DNA of 64,000 nt, taken from the NCBI GenBank assembly GCA_035476815.1, contig DATILD010000091.1, forward strand, positions 1 through 64,000, written 5' to 3'. The translations under genes and the position numbers were made by a program. Shown in pieces: positions 51,546 through 61,135 of the stretch. The stretch is from Methylibium sp035476815 (GTDB lineage Bacteria; Pseudomonadota; Gammaproteobacteria; Burkholderiales; Burkholderiaceae_C). How positions within the stretch are numbered: the stretch's first letter is position 1; every line of letters starts with the position of its first letter. The notes beneath the pieces are model-generated. The model worked only from the letters and a program-made list of their open reading frames with translations. It searched no databases and had not been told where the DNA came from.

Positions 51546-51590
51546 TCCGGGTTGCTCCAGGTCAGGTCGAGGGTGTGAAAGGCATGGGTG

Positions 51591-51606
51591 TGCAATCGAT
51601 GTGCCA
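51591..51606 (-). promoter_or_regulatory. Sigma-54 promoter of the pedF-xoxJ-like operon
   Basis: Minus-strand sequence TGGCACATCGATTGCA fits the -24/-12 consensus TGGCACG-N4-TTGCA with one mismatch. Transcription would start near 51579, leaving a leader of ~34 nt before the pedF ATG. The sigma-54 activator gene starts divergently 230 bp away. Confidence 0.85.
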
Positions 51607-51706
51607 CGGCCGCACGGAACCGCGCAGGGCTCGGCTGACGGGGGTTCCTCCCGGCAGTGTGCTCCCATCTGGAGCGGCCGGGAGCAAAATGCCGCTGCAG
51701 CGCCCC

Positions 51707-51725
51707 GGACAAGCGAGGCATGTCC
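51707..51725. promoter_or_regulatory. Candidate upstream activator site (inverted repeat)
   Basis: GGACA-N9-TGTCC, about 100-120 bp upstream of the pedF -24 box and ~115 bp ahead of the activator gene. This is the usual distance for a binding site of a sigma-54 activator. I did not find an identical repeat before the dehydrogenase gene, so confidence is low. Confidence 0.35.
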
Positions 51726-51838
51726 AGTCGCGCCCCGCCGGCCTAACATCCCCTCCCGAAGCGCCGATGAAACGTTCGGCACCCCCCAGTCAGCCGCCCG
51801 CACCGGGCCGCCGCCGCAATGGCGCCGCAGGAGACTCC

Positions 51839-53934
<2,096 letters not shown>

Positions 53935-53935
<1 letters not shown>

Positions 53936-54543
53936 TGGCCGCGCCGGCGGAGGCGGCGGCCGGCGCGGCCGGGCGGGCCTTCTACGCCTGGGCGGTCGCC
54001 TTCGGCGTGCTGGCGTTCGGCAGCGCCTGGGCCTGGCAGGGCGGCTGGTGGGGCCGGATGATGGACAGCGACCCGAGCGGCATCAGCGCCGGCATCGTCG
54101 CGCTGACCGGCGCGGTGACGCTGTGGTGCGGCCTGCGCACGCGCCGGCTCGGCCGCGAATGCGGCCCGGGCAGCCCCTGGCGCAACGCCTACCGCGACAC
54201 CCATGCGCGCGGCGCCGAGCAGGCCGCACAGCGCCTCGGCGATCTGACCCACGGTCCGCACGAGACCGCTTGGTGGTTCGCCGGCACGACCATCAAGCTC
54301 GGCCTGCTCGGCACGGTGGTCGGCTTCATCGTGATGATCGGCCAGATCGACCTGCAGGGCACCGACACCGCGCAGATCCAGGCGCTGCTGGCGCAGATGA
54401 CCAAGGGCATGGGCATCGCGCTGGTGACCACGCTCGTCGGCCTGGTCGCGAACCTGCTGCTGGGCATCCAGCTGCTGCTGCTGGACCGGCTGGCCGACCG
54501 GGTGGCCGGCGCGATCCTCGACGCCGAAGCGATCCACCCCTGA
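53935..54543 (+). CDS. MotA/TolQ/ExbB-family proton channel subunit
   Basis: A 202-residue inner-membrane protein. Hydrophobic segments lie at about residues 13-32, 44-60, 119-141 and 164-187. The last two match the TolQ/ExbB pore helices: KLGLLGTVVGFIVMIGQIDL, then MTKGMGIALVTTLVGLVANL. Its ATG shares one base with the activator stop (TGATG), so it is translated as part of the same message. With the next gene it should form a proton-driven stator. What it drives is unknown. Confidence 0.9.
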
Positions 54544-54561
54544 GCCGGGCATCGACCGCCC

Positions 54562-55167
54562 ATGGCCCTGCTGCGCAAGCGTCGCCACGACGACATCGAT
54601 CCGTTCTCGGACCTGCTGTTCAACACGCTGCTCGGCGTGGTGCTGATGTTCGTGCTCGCCTATGTCTCGATCAACCCGAAGGCCAAGACCGGGGTCATCG
54701 ATGCCAAGGCCGAGTTCATGATCACCACGACCTGGCCCGACAACAACCCCAACGACGTCGACACCTGGGTCGAGGACCCGCGCGGCGAGCGGGTGTGGTT
54801 TCGCGCGCGCGAGGTCGGCATGATGCACCTCGACCGCGACGATCGCGGGCTGGCCAACGACGTCATCGTCGTCAACGGCCAGCAGATCGTGAACCCGCTG
54901 AACCAGGAGGTGGTCACGATCCGCGGCTACATGCCCGGCGAGTACACGGTCAACGTGCACTACTACGAGTCGAAGGACAAGGAAGCGGTGCCGGTCACGG
55001 TCGCCGTGGTCAAGGTCAATCCGCGCGCCGAGATCGTGTTCAACGGCAGCAGCACCCTGCAGCGCCCCGGCGACGAGGCGACGATGCTGCGCTTCACCGT
55101 CGACGCCGAAGGTCGGGTGCGCGACATCAACACCCTCCCGAAGAAACTGGTGGACGAAGCGAAATGA
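54562..55167 (+). CDS. ExbD-like single-helix protein with DUF2135-like periplasmic domain
   Basis: A 201-residue protein. A short cytosolic start (MALLRKRRHDDIDPFSD) leads into one membrane helix (~17-37) whose PFSDLLFNTLLGVVLMFVLA places an Asp where ExbD/TolR carry the proton-binding Asp. The periplasmic part does not look like ExbD. WPDNNPNDVDTWVEDPRGER and MMHLDRDDRGLANDV resemble the beta-sandwich DUF2135/YfaP type, with DxDxW and DRDDxG acidic loops that may bind calcium. It lies 18 bp after the channel gene and overlaps the next by 4 bp. Confidence 0.82.
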   Translation: MALLRKRRHDDIDPFSDLLFNTLLGVVLMFVLAYVSINPKAKTGVIDAKAEFMITTTWPDNNPNDVDTWVEDPRGERVWFRAREVGMMHLDRDDRGLANDVIVVNGQQIVNPLNQEVVTIRGYMPGEYTVNVHYYESKDKEAVPVTVAVVKVNPRAEIVFNGSSTLQRPGDEATMLRFTVDAEGRVRDINTLPKKLVDEAK

Positions 55168-55658
55168 GCCCCTTGCCGGTCTGGCTGATCGTCGTCGCGC
55201 TCGCGCTGACCGCGCTGGCGCTGGTGTGGTCGCGCTGGCCGGGCTGGGCCAAGGCGCTGCTGGTGCTCGCCACGACCGCGCTGTACTTCGCCGCCGACCG
55301 CGCGCTCGACGCGCGCAGCGGCTGGCCCAGCGTCGGCACGCTGCCGCCGCGCTTCGCGCTGCTGGCGGTGGTGACCGAGGAGCCGACGCCCAAGCAGGCC
55401 GGCGCGCTGTACGTCTGGATCCAGCCGATCGAGAACGGCAAGACCGGCAGCGCGCCGCGCGCCTACAGGCTGCCCTACTCGCGCGAGCTGCACAGCCTGT
55501 TCGGCGAGGCGACCAAGAAGAACCGCCAGGGCATCGCGCAGATCGGCACCGCCGAGCCCAAGGCCGGTCCGAAGGGCTATTCGTGGCTGCGGCCCGGCAA
55601 CGACGAGCAGGCGATCAAGGTGCGCGACCTGCCCTCGCCGCAACTGCCCGAGAAATGA
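55164..55658 (+). CDS. Third component of ExbB/ExbD-like cassette, unknown membrane protein
   Basis: A 164-residue protein with two closely spaced N-terminal helices (LPVWLIVVALALTALALVW and WAKALLVLATTALYFAA) and a ~110-residue extracytoplasmic domain. This contains FALLAVVTEEPTPKQAGALY, a possible VWIQPIENGKTG strand pair, and LPYSRELHSLFGEATKKNRQ. No family is recognised. ATGA overlaps at both ends tie it to the ExbD-like gene and the following frame, so it is probably an obligate partner of the channel. Confidence 0.75.
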   Translation: MSPLPVWLIVVALALTALALVWSRWPGWAKALLVLATTALYFAADRALDARSGWPSVGTLPPRFALLAVVTEEPTPKQAGALYVWIQPIENGKTGSAPRAYRLPYSRELHSLFGEATKKNRQGIAQIGTAEPKAGPKGYSWLRPGNDEQAIKVRDLPSPQLPEK

Positions 55659-55663
55659 CGTCC

Positions 55664-55820
55664 CCCCCCGTTGCGGCTGCGCCGAGGCCACGCCCTCGCA
55701 GAGCTCGGGCGGTTCGCGAGGCGCTCGGGTCTGCGCAGGCAGACCCTCGCGTCCACGCTCACCCCCCCGCGGGGGGCGCCGCTGGCGGACCGGCGAAGCC
55801 GGATCCGCGGCGGCTGCTGG
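55664..55820. repeat. Dispersed GC-rich repeat, family A (copy 3, with internal insertion)
   Basis: Begins CCCCCCGTTGCGGCTGCGCC and ends GCCGCTGGCGGACCGGCGAA, then GCCGGATCCGCGGCGGCTG, matching copies 1 and 2. About 70 bp of other sequence (55687-55760) is inserted in the middle. It begins about 6 nt after the stop of the third cassette gene and separates it from the lipoprotein gene. Confidence 0.78.
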
Positions 55821-55828
55821 GCTGGCCG

Positions 55829-56536
55829 GTGCGTGCTCCGTCGGCGGTGCTGGCCTCGCTGCTGGCCGCCGGCTGCACGCCCGAGCCGCCGCCATCGGCG
55901 GCGCTGTTCCCGCTGGAGCCCGGCCATCGCTGGACCTACCACCAGCAGACCGAGACCGCGGCCGGCAAGAGCGACAGCGCCTGGGTGGTGCTGCGCACCC
56001 TGCCCGACGAGGACTACGCCGGCGTCCTCACCCACCGCCGCCGCAGCGACGACGGCGTCGACTACTGGCTGCGCCGCGACGCGACCGGCATCTACCGCGT
56101 TGCCGCCAAGCACGAGCTGCAGGAAGAACCCGAGAAGGACCCGGCGCCGCGCTACGTGCTGAAGGAGCCGCTCGCGGTCGGCACCGAATGGCAGGCCACG
56201 ACCGTGCCCTACCTGCTGGAGCGCCGCCAGGGCTTTCCGCTCGAGGTGCGCCACGAGGGCAAGGCGGTGCCGATGCGCTACGCGATCGAGGCGACCGACG
56301 AGGCCGTCAGCGTGCCGGCCGGCCGCTTCGAGCGCTGCCTGCGTGTGCGCGGCCAGGCGGTGGTGCGGCTCTACGCCGACGGCGTGGCCGGCTGGAAGGA
56401 CATGCCGCTCACCACGACCGAGTGGTACTGCCCGGGACCGGGGCTGGTGAAGCTGGAGCGCGACGAGCCGGCCAACTCGGTCTTCCTGACCGGCGGCAGG
56501 CTGGCGCTCGAACTGCACGAATGGGAACGCCCCTGA
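55829..56536 (+). CDS. Lipoprotein of unknown function at end of ExbB/ExbD-like operon
   Basis: A 235-residue lipoprotein. From GTG 55829 the protein begins VRAPSAVLASLLAAGCTPEP, a short signal with lipobox LAAGC. The frame is also open back to ATG 55655 (overlapping the previous stop), but that extension is translated repeat. The mature part contains FPLEPGHRWTYHQQT, then a beta-rich body with VPAGRFERCLRVRGQAVV, like other bacterial lipoproteins that measure a 'FPLxxGxxWxY' domain. It could be the outer-membrane or periplasmic partner of the channel cassette. Confidence 0.78.
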   Translation: MRAPSAVLASLLAAGCTPEPPPSAALFPLEPGHRWTYHQQTETAAGKSDSAWVVLRTLPDEDYAGVLTHRRRSDDGVDYWLRRDATGIYRVAAKHELQEEPEKDPAPRYVLKEPLAVGTEWQATTVPYLLERRQGFPLEVRHEGKAVPMRYAIEATDEAVSVPAGRFERCLRVRGQAVVRLYADGVAGWKDMPLTTTEWYCPGPGLVKLERDEPANSVFLTGGRLALELHEWERP

Positions 56537-56584
56537 GGGTGGCGGCCCGTGATGCCGGGCCGCCCCGCCAGGGGCGTTGAGGGA

Positions 56585-56618
56585 GCCCGGGGACGGCGCT
56601 CGCGCGCCGCCACCGGGC
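56585..56618. terminator. Bidirectional hairpin between lipoprotein and dehydrogenase genes
   Basis: A 15-bp stem with two mismatches and a 4-nt loop (GCCCGGGGACGGCGC / GCGCCGCCACCGGGC) lies in the 95 bp between two convergent genes. There is no long T-tract, but the position suits termination from both sides. Confidence 0.65.
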
Positions 56619-56631
56619 CTTCTGCTTCGAC

Positions 56632-58428
56632 TTACTTGGCCGCAGCGACCTTGGCACCCGCCGAGGCCCCGCCCGCCGACGCGGCCGCACCCATCAGCTT
56701 GAACACCCAGATGCTGCCGCCCTGCTCGAGGTAGTTGACCTTCTTGGCCACGTCGCCACCCCACAGCGGCACCGCACCGCCCCAGCCCGAAACCACGGCG
56801 ACGTACTGCTCGCCGTCCATGTCCCAGGTCACCGGGGGCGCCACGATGCCCGAGCCGGTCTGGAACTGCCACACGACCTTGCCGGTCTTGGCGTCGGCCG
56901 CCTTCAGGTAGCCCTCGGGCGTGCCCCAGAACACCAGGTTGCCGCCGGTCGTCAGCACGCCACCCCACAGCGGCGCGTTGTTCTTCTGCTCCCAGACGAT
57001 CTTGCCGGTCTTCGGGTCGATCGCGCGCAGCGCGCCGATGTAGCCGTCGTCCACCGTCTTGATCGTGAAGCCGGCACCCAGGTAGGCCGCGCCCTTCTTG
57101 TAGGTGATCGGCTCGTTCCAGATCTCCATGCCCCATTCGTTGGCCGGCACGTAGAACAGCTTCGTGTCGGGCGAGTAGGCCATCGGCATCTGGTTCTTGC
57201 CGCCCAGGAAGCTCGGCGCGGAGAAGACCACGGCGCCCTTCTTGCCGTCGGCGCCGGCGGTCGGGTCACCGGGGCGGTTCTCGGGCACGAAGTTCGGCTT
57301 GCCGGTCTTCAGGTCGATGCCGGTGGCCCAGGTCACCTTCTTGACGAAGGGGAAGGCGTTGACCAGCTTGCCGGTCTTGGCGTCGTTGACGTAGAAGAAG
57401 CCGTTGCGGTCGGCCTTGCCGCCCAGACGCTGGCCGTCCTGGTCGAAGGTCACGAACTCGTTGACGCCGTCGAAGTCCCAGCCGTCGTTCGGGGTGTTCT
57501 GGTAGTGCCAGACGATCTGGCCGGTCTTGATGTCCAGCGCGACGGTCGAGCACGAGTAGAGGTTGTCACCCTTGCGGATGTGGCTGTTCCACGGCGCCGG
57601 GTTGCCGGTGCCGAAGTAGGCCAGGCCGGTCTTGTTGTCGTAGGTGCCGCCCAGCCAGGTGGCCGCGCCGCCGGTCTTCCACAGGTCACCCGGCCACGAG
57701 GCGCCGGTCTTGCCCGAGACGCCGTTCTCGGTCTTGTTGCCCGCGGCATCCCACTTGTAGCCCATGTGGCCTTCGACGGTCGGACGGATCCAGACCATCT
57801 TGCCGGTCTTGGGGTCGCGCGCCTCGACGCGGCCGACGATGCCGAACTCGCCACCGGACACGCCGGTCAGCAGCAGGCCACCGGCGATCAGCGGGGCGGC
57901 CGAGTAGCTGTAGCCGGCGCCGATCTCGTCGATCCTCTCCTTCCAGACCACCTCGCCGGTGTTCTGGTTCAGCGCGACGAGCTGGGCGTCCAGCGTGCCG
58001 AAGATCACCAGGTCGCCGTAGAGCGCGGCGCCGCGGTTGATCACGTCGCAGCAGGGCACGATGCCGTCAGGCAGGCGGTGCTCGTACTTCCACAGCTTGG
58101 CGCCGGTCTTGGCATCGACCGCGAAGATGCGCGAGTACGAGGCCGTGACGAACATCTTGCCGTTGTGGATCAGCGGCTGCGACTCCTGGCCGCGCTGCTT
58201 CTCGCCGCCGAAGGACAGCGACCACACCGGCACCAGGCGCGCGGCGTTCGAGGTGTTGACCTTCTTCAGCGGGGAGTAGCGCTGGCCCTCGGAGCCGATG
58301 CCCCAGGACAGCACGTCGTTGGTGGTGGCCGCGTCGTTCGCGATCATCGCGTCGGTGACGCCCTGGGCCTGGGCGCCGAAGCTGGCGCAGGCGGCCGTGA
58401 TCAGCAGGGATAGAAGCCGGGTACGCAT
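56632..58428 (-). CDS. PQQ-dependent alcohol dehydrogenase, lanthanide type (ExaF/XoxF-like)
   Basis: A 598-residue periplasmic quinoprotein of the eight-bladed propeller family. Signal peptide to ~residue 22 (ASFGAQAQG). The vicinal disulfide Cys126-Cys127 (VPCCDV) stacks on PQQ. Metal ligands are Glu194 (GGEFG), Asn276 (GTGNPAPWN) and catalytic Asp318 in GWDFDGVNE. Asp320, two residues after the catalytic Asp, is the extra lanthanide ligand; calcium enzymes have Ala there. Many propeller repeats of type DxKTGKxVW are seen. It oxidises alcohols and gives electrons to cytochrome c. It has its own sigma-54 promoter. Confidence 0.94.
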   Translation of the reverse strand: MRTRLLSLLITAACASFGAQAQGVTDAMIANDAATTNDVLSWGIGSEGQRYSPLKKVNTSNAARLVPVWSLSFGGEKQRGQESQPLIHNGKMFVTASYSRIFAVDAKTGAKLWKYEHRLPDGIVPCCDVINRGAALYGDLVIFGTLDAQLVALNQNTGEVVWKERIDEIGAGYSYSAAPLIAGGLLLTGVSGGEFGIVGRVEARDPKTGKMVWIRPTVEGHMGYKWDAAGNKTENGVSGKTGASWPGDLWKTGGAATWLGGTYDNKTGLAYFGTGNPAPWNSHIRKGDNLYSCSTVALDIKTGQIVWHYQNTPNDGWDFDGVNEFVTFDQDGQRLGGKADRNGFFYVNDAKTGKLVNAFPFVKKVTWATGIDLKTGKPNFVPENRPGDPTAGADGKKGAVVFSAPSFLGGKNQMPMAYSPDTKLFYVPANEWGMEIWNEPITYKKGAAYLGAGFTIKTVDDGYIGALRAIDPKTGKIVWEQKNNAPLWGGVLTTGGNLVFWGTPEGYLKAADAKTGKVVWQFQTGSGIVAPPVTWDMDGEQYVAVVSGWGGAVPLWGGDVAKKVNYLEQGGSIWVFKLMGAAASAGGASAGAKVAAAK

Positions 58429-58497
58429 GGGGGAGGTCTCCTCGAGTTCGACGCGAGCCGCACGATATGGCCGCTAACCGCGTTCGGTACTCAGAGG

Positions 58498-58512
58498 GCA
58501 ATCCGCGTGCCA
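58498..58512 (-). promoter_or_regulatory. Sigma-54 promoter of the quinoprotein dehydrogenase gene
   Basis: TGGCACGCGGATTGC on the minus strand matches the consensus TGGCACG-N4-TTGC at all 11 defined positions. A start near 58486 would leave a ~58-nt leader before the ATG at 58428. It is the best -24/-12 promoter I found in the window. Confidence 0.92.
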
Positions 58513-58601
58513 CCGGCCCGGCGTTCCCCCAGGGCCGTCCGGGCGCGGGTTTCACCGCAACGCCGTCCCTTGCCGCTGCTTCCGGGTGGAGCAGCGCTGC
58601 T

Positions 58602-59543
58602 TCAGCGCGGCTGGAGCGAGCGCGCCTCGTGTCCCGGGTACAGGTGCATGACATTGCGCACGTACTCGGTGTCGAAGGCCGCCCAGGCGCGGAACTCGTC
58701 CGGCACCGGCCGGGACAACAGCTCGGCGATCTCGTGCCCCTGCCGCGCCGCCCCGGCCAGGTGGCCATCCAGCCACTGCAGGTAGCGCCGGGTCTGCTCG
58801 ACGCCGGCTCGGCCGCGCGCCACCGGCCCGTGGCTGGGCACCAGTGCGCCCGTGGGCGCCAGAGCCAGCGCGTCCAGGCTCGTCAGCCATTCGTCAACGC
58901 GGGCATGCGGCGTCGTCGGCACCCGGTCGGCGAACACCAGGCCGCCGGCGAACACCGTGCCGCTGGCGGCATCGCCCAGCACCAGGTCGGAGGCGGTGTG
59001 GCCCTTGAGCTCACGCAGCGTCAGCGGGCGACCGGCGAGCTCGAGCGTGGCGCCGGGCGCCAGCACGCGGTCGGGGAGCAGCGCCTCGGTGCCCTTCATC
59101 CAGTCGCCGCACAGGCGGTAGAGGTTGTCCTCGTAGGCCTTGGCCTCGGCGCGCATGCCGTCCAGCGTGGCCTGGGTGGCGTAGCGCGGCACGTCGGCGA
59201 AGGCCTGGTTGCCGAGGAAGTAGTCCGGGTGCAGGTTAAGGTGGAGCACCGCCTTGACCGGCCTGGGCGTGGTGCGGCCGATCAGCGCGCGCAGCTGCTC
59301 GCCATACAAGCGGCTCGGACCGGTATTGACGACCAGCACGCCATCGCGGCCGACCAGGAAGCCGGTGTTGATGATGTTGCAGCCGTTGGCGCGCGAGAAG
59401 TCGGCGTTGGCGCCCTCGACGACATACACGCCGTCGGCCAGCGCGCGGGCCGCGAGCCGGTAGTCCAGCGTGGCCGGGTCGGGGGCCGCCGGTGCCGCGG
59501 CGGCGAGTCCGACCGCCAGCGCCAAGCCGAGCAGCCGCCTCAC
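58602..59543 (-). CDS. Quinoprotein relay-system zinc metallohydrolase (MBL fold)
   Basis: A 313-residue exported beta-lactamase-fold protein with a signal peptide (LLGLALAVGLAAAAPAAPD). Metal motifs are HLNLHPDYFLGN (an altered HxHxD), GHTASDLVLG and PSHGPVARG. It belongs to the set of proteins that accompany PQQ dehydrogenases together with a SoxYZ-like carrier. Its substrate is unproven; a thioester or thiol adduct on the carrier is plausible (inference). The GTG start at 59543 overlaps the carrier stop (GTGA). Confidence 0.88.
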   Translation of the reverse strand: MRRLLGLALAVGLAAAAPAAPDPATLDYRLAARALADGVYVVEGANADFSRANGCNIINTGFLVGRDGVLVVNTGPSRLYGEQLRALIGRTTPRPVKAVLHLNLHPDYFLGNQAFADVPRYATQATLDGMRAEAKAYEDNLYRLCGDWMKGTEALLPDRVLAPGATLELAGRPLTLRELKGHTASDLVLGDAASGTVFAGGLVFADRVPTTPHARVDEWLTSLDALALAPTGALVPSHGPVARGRAGVEQTRRYLQWLDGHLAGAARQGHEIAELLSRPVPDEFRAWAAFDTEYVRNVMHLYPGHEARSLQPR

Positions 59544-60334
59544 AGCTGCCCGTCCACGCGGTTGCCGTTGTTGTCGCTGCCGCTCACCCGCAGCGGGCCC
59601 GCCGGCCTGCGCGCGAAGTCGAACGAGAACACCGGGTTTTCGCTGATGGGCTCGTAGGTCGCGAGCCGCAGCAGCTCGGCGCCGCCGGCGTCGGACAGCG
59701 ACAGCCGCTTCAGGTAGAAGGCCGGGATGCCGGCCACCAGGCCGGTGTCCATCGGGTGCATCACACGCAGCCGCACGCGCGCGCCGCCCGGCCCGTCGAG
59801 CGCGTCGAACACCCGGCCGCTGACCTGGCCGAGCGTGCGCGACCAGGAGCCGTCGGCCCGCGTCGAGCCCGGCACCGTGCAGCCGCCGCCGGCCGAATCG
59901 ACCAGCGTGCCGCCGACATGCCAGACGCCGTCCTTCGTGCGCGCCGCGGCCCGCACCGGGCTGGCCTGCTCCAGCTTGAAGCGGAACGACAGCGTCGGCC
60001 GCGCGCCGGCCAGCGGCTCGAACTCCAGCACCTTGCGGATCGGGTTGCGGTCGACGATCACGACGATCTGCTCCACGTCGGCCAGGCCGTCGACCGACAC
60101 CGTGACCGGCACCGTCATCGGGTCGACCGCGAAACCCGGGCCCTTGACCTGCACGCGCTCGTCGAAGCGCAGCGGCGCGGCGCCGAAGAACTCGCGCCGC
60201 AGCCCCGGCCATTGCAGCGAGCCGAAGGGGTCGCCGCCGGTCGCGTCGGCGGCGGCGAGCAGCGGCGCGCCGACCAGACTGCCGGCCGCGACCAGGAAGG
60301 TTCGGCGACCTAGGGTTGATACCAGTGGGAACAT
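59540..60334 (-). CDS. Quinoprotein dehydrogenase-associated SoxYZ-like carrier
   Basis: A 264-residue exported fusion protein. Twin-arginine-like signal (TLGRRTFLVAAGSLVGAPLL), then a SoxY-like half with VDPMTVPVTVSVDG and a GGGC motif (SAGGGCTVPG) that corresponds to the swinging-arm Cys of SoxY. A SoxZ-like half (VRLRVMHPMDTGLV, then AGGAELLRLATYEPISENPV) follows. It may carry a covalently bound intermediate to the paired metallohydrolase. The start is ATG 60334, since a -24/-12 element occupies the upstream codons. Confidence 0.88.
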   Translation of the reverse strand: MFPLVSTLGRRTFLVAAGSLVGAPLLAAADATGGDPFGSLQWPGLRREFFGAAPLRFDERVQVKGPGFAVDPMTVPVTVSVDGLADVEQIVVIVDRNPIRKVLEFEPLAGARPTLSFRFKLEQASPVRAAARTKDGVWHVGGTLVDSAGGGCTVPGSTRADGSWSRTLGQVSGRVFDALDGPGGARVRLRVMHPMDTGLVAGIPAFYLKRLSLSDAGGAELLRLATYEPISENPVFSFDFARRPAGPLRVSGSDNNGNRVDGQL

Positions 60335-60360
60335 CAAATCGACCTCCGACGCATCGGGAG

Positions 60361-60375
60361 GCAATTCACGGGCCC
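60361..60375 (-). promoter_or_regulatory. Probable sigma-54 promoter of the SoxYZ-like/metallohydrolase operon
   Basis: GGGCCCGTGAATTGC on the minus strand agrees with TGGCACG-N4-TTGC at 9 of 11 defined positions, including the invariant GG and GC. Transcription would begin near 60349, just before the GGAGG ribosome site at 60343-60347 and the ATG at 60334. The leader is short. Confidence 0.6.
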
Positions 60376-60415
60376 GGCGCCGCGCGGATTGCGGCGCAGC
60401 CGGTCCACCCGCGCT

Positions 60416-61135
60416 TCAGGCCGGCCACTGCGCGGCCATCGTGTGCAGGCCCAGGCCGATGCTGGCCAGCGCGATCCCGACCGTCAGCACGCGGTGGCCC
60501 AGGGTGAGGTGGCCGCCGGTCAGGCGCAGCGGCAGCGACACGGCCCAGGACAGCAGGCCCATGCCGACCATCGAGCCGAGGCCGAACACGATCACGTAGA
60601 GCAGCCCGACCCAGGGATCGCCGACCTGCCGCAGCGTCAGCAGCACCAGAGCCGCCGAGCCGGCCAGGCCGTGGACCATGCCGACCAGCAGCGCGCGCAG
60701 CGGCAGCGGGCGGTGCTCGTGGCGATGCGCGTCGCGGTCGTGCGGCGCGCTGTCGCCCTGGTGCGTGTGGGCGTGGAAGTGATGCACCGGCGGCGCCTCG
60801 CTGGCCGGCGCATGGCGGTGGCCGTGGAAATGCACGCGCTCGCGCCACAGCCGGCGCAGCAGGTCCAGGCCGAGCAGCAGCAGCATCACACCGACGGCGG
60901 CCTCGAGGCCATGGACCGTGCGCTCGGACAGCGCCAGGCCCACCACCATCACCGCACCGCCGAGGGCCAGCAGCGTCAGCGTGTGGCCCAGGCCCCAGAA
61001 CAGGCCCTGGCGGATCACCCGGCCGCGGCCGCGGTCGCGCGCCACCAGCGTCGCCAGCGCGGCCAGGTGGTCAGCCTCCAGCGCATGCTGCATGCCGAAC
61101 AGCAGGCCGAACAGGAGCACGGTGCCGGTGATCAT
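60416..61135 (-). CDS. Nickel/cobalt permease-like membrane protein
   Basis: A 239-residue polytopic membrane protein of the NiCoT/UreH-like group. The first helix carries the signature His-x4-Asp-His in GMQHALEADHLAALA; a second conserved patch is FWGLGHTLTLLALGG. A His-rich cytosolic loop (about residues 100-140; HFHGHRHAPA, HHFHAHTHQ) could bind nickel. Its ATG overlaps the last base of the hypB stop region, so it is the last gene of a hyp operon and probably supplies nickel for the hydrogenase. Confidence 0.88.
   Translation of the reverse strand: MITGTVLLFGLLFGMQHALEADHLAALATLVARDRGRGRVIRQGLFWGLGHTLTLLALGGAVMVVGLALSERTVHGLEAAVGVMLLLLGLDLLRRLWRERVHFHGHRHAPASEAPPVHHFHAHTHQGDSAPHDRDAHRHEHRPLPLRALLVGMVHGLAGSAALVLLTLRQVGDPWVGLLYVIVFGLGSMVGMGLLSWAVSLPLRLTGGHLTLGHRVLTVGIALASIGLGLHTMAAQWPA

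Noticed and set aside
56632..58428. Calling the dehydrogenase MxaF (calcium methanol dehydrogenase)
   Set aside because: It has Asp rather than Ala two residues after the catalytic Asp, and no mxaG/mxaI-type genes are adjacent.
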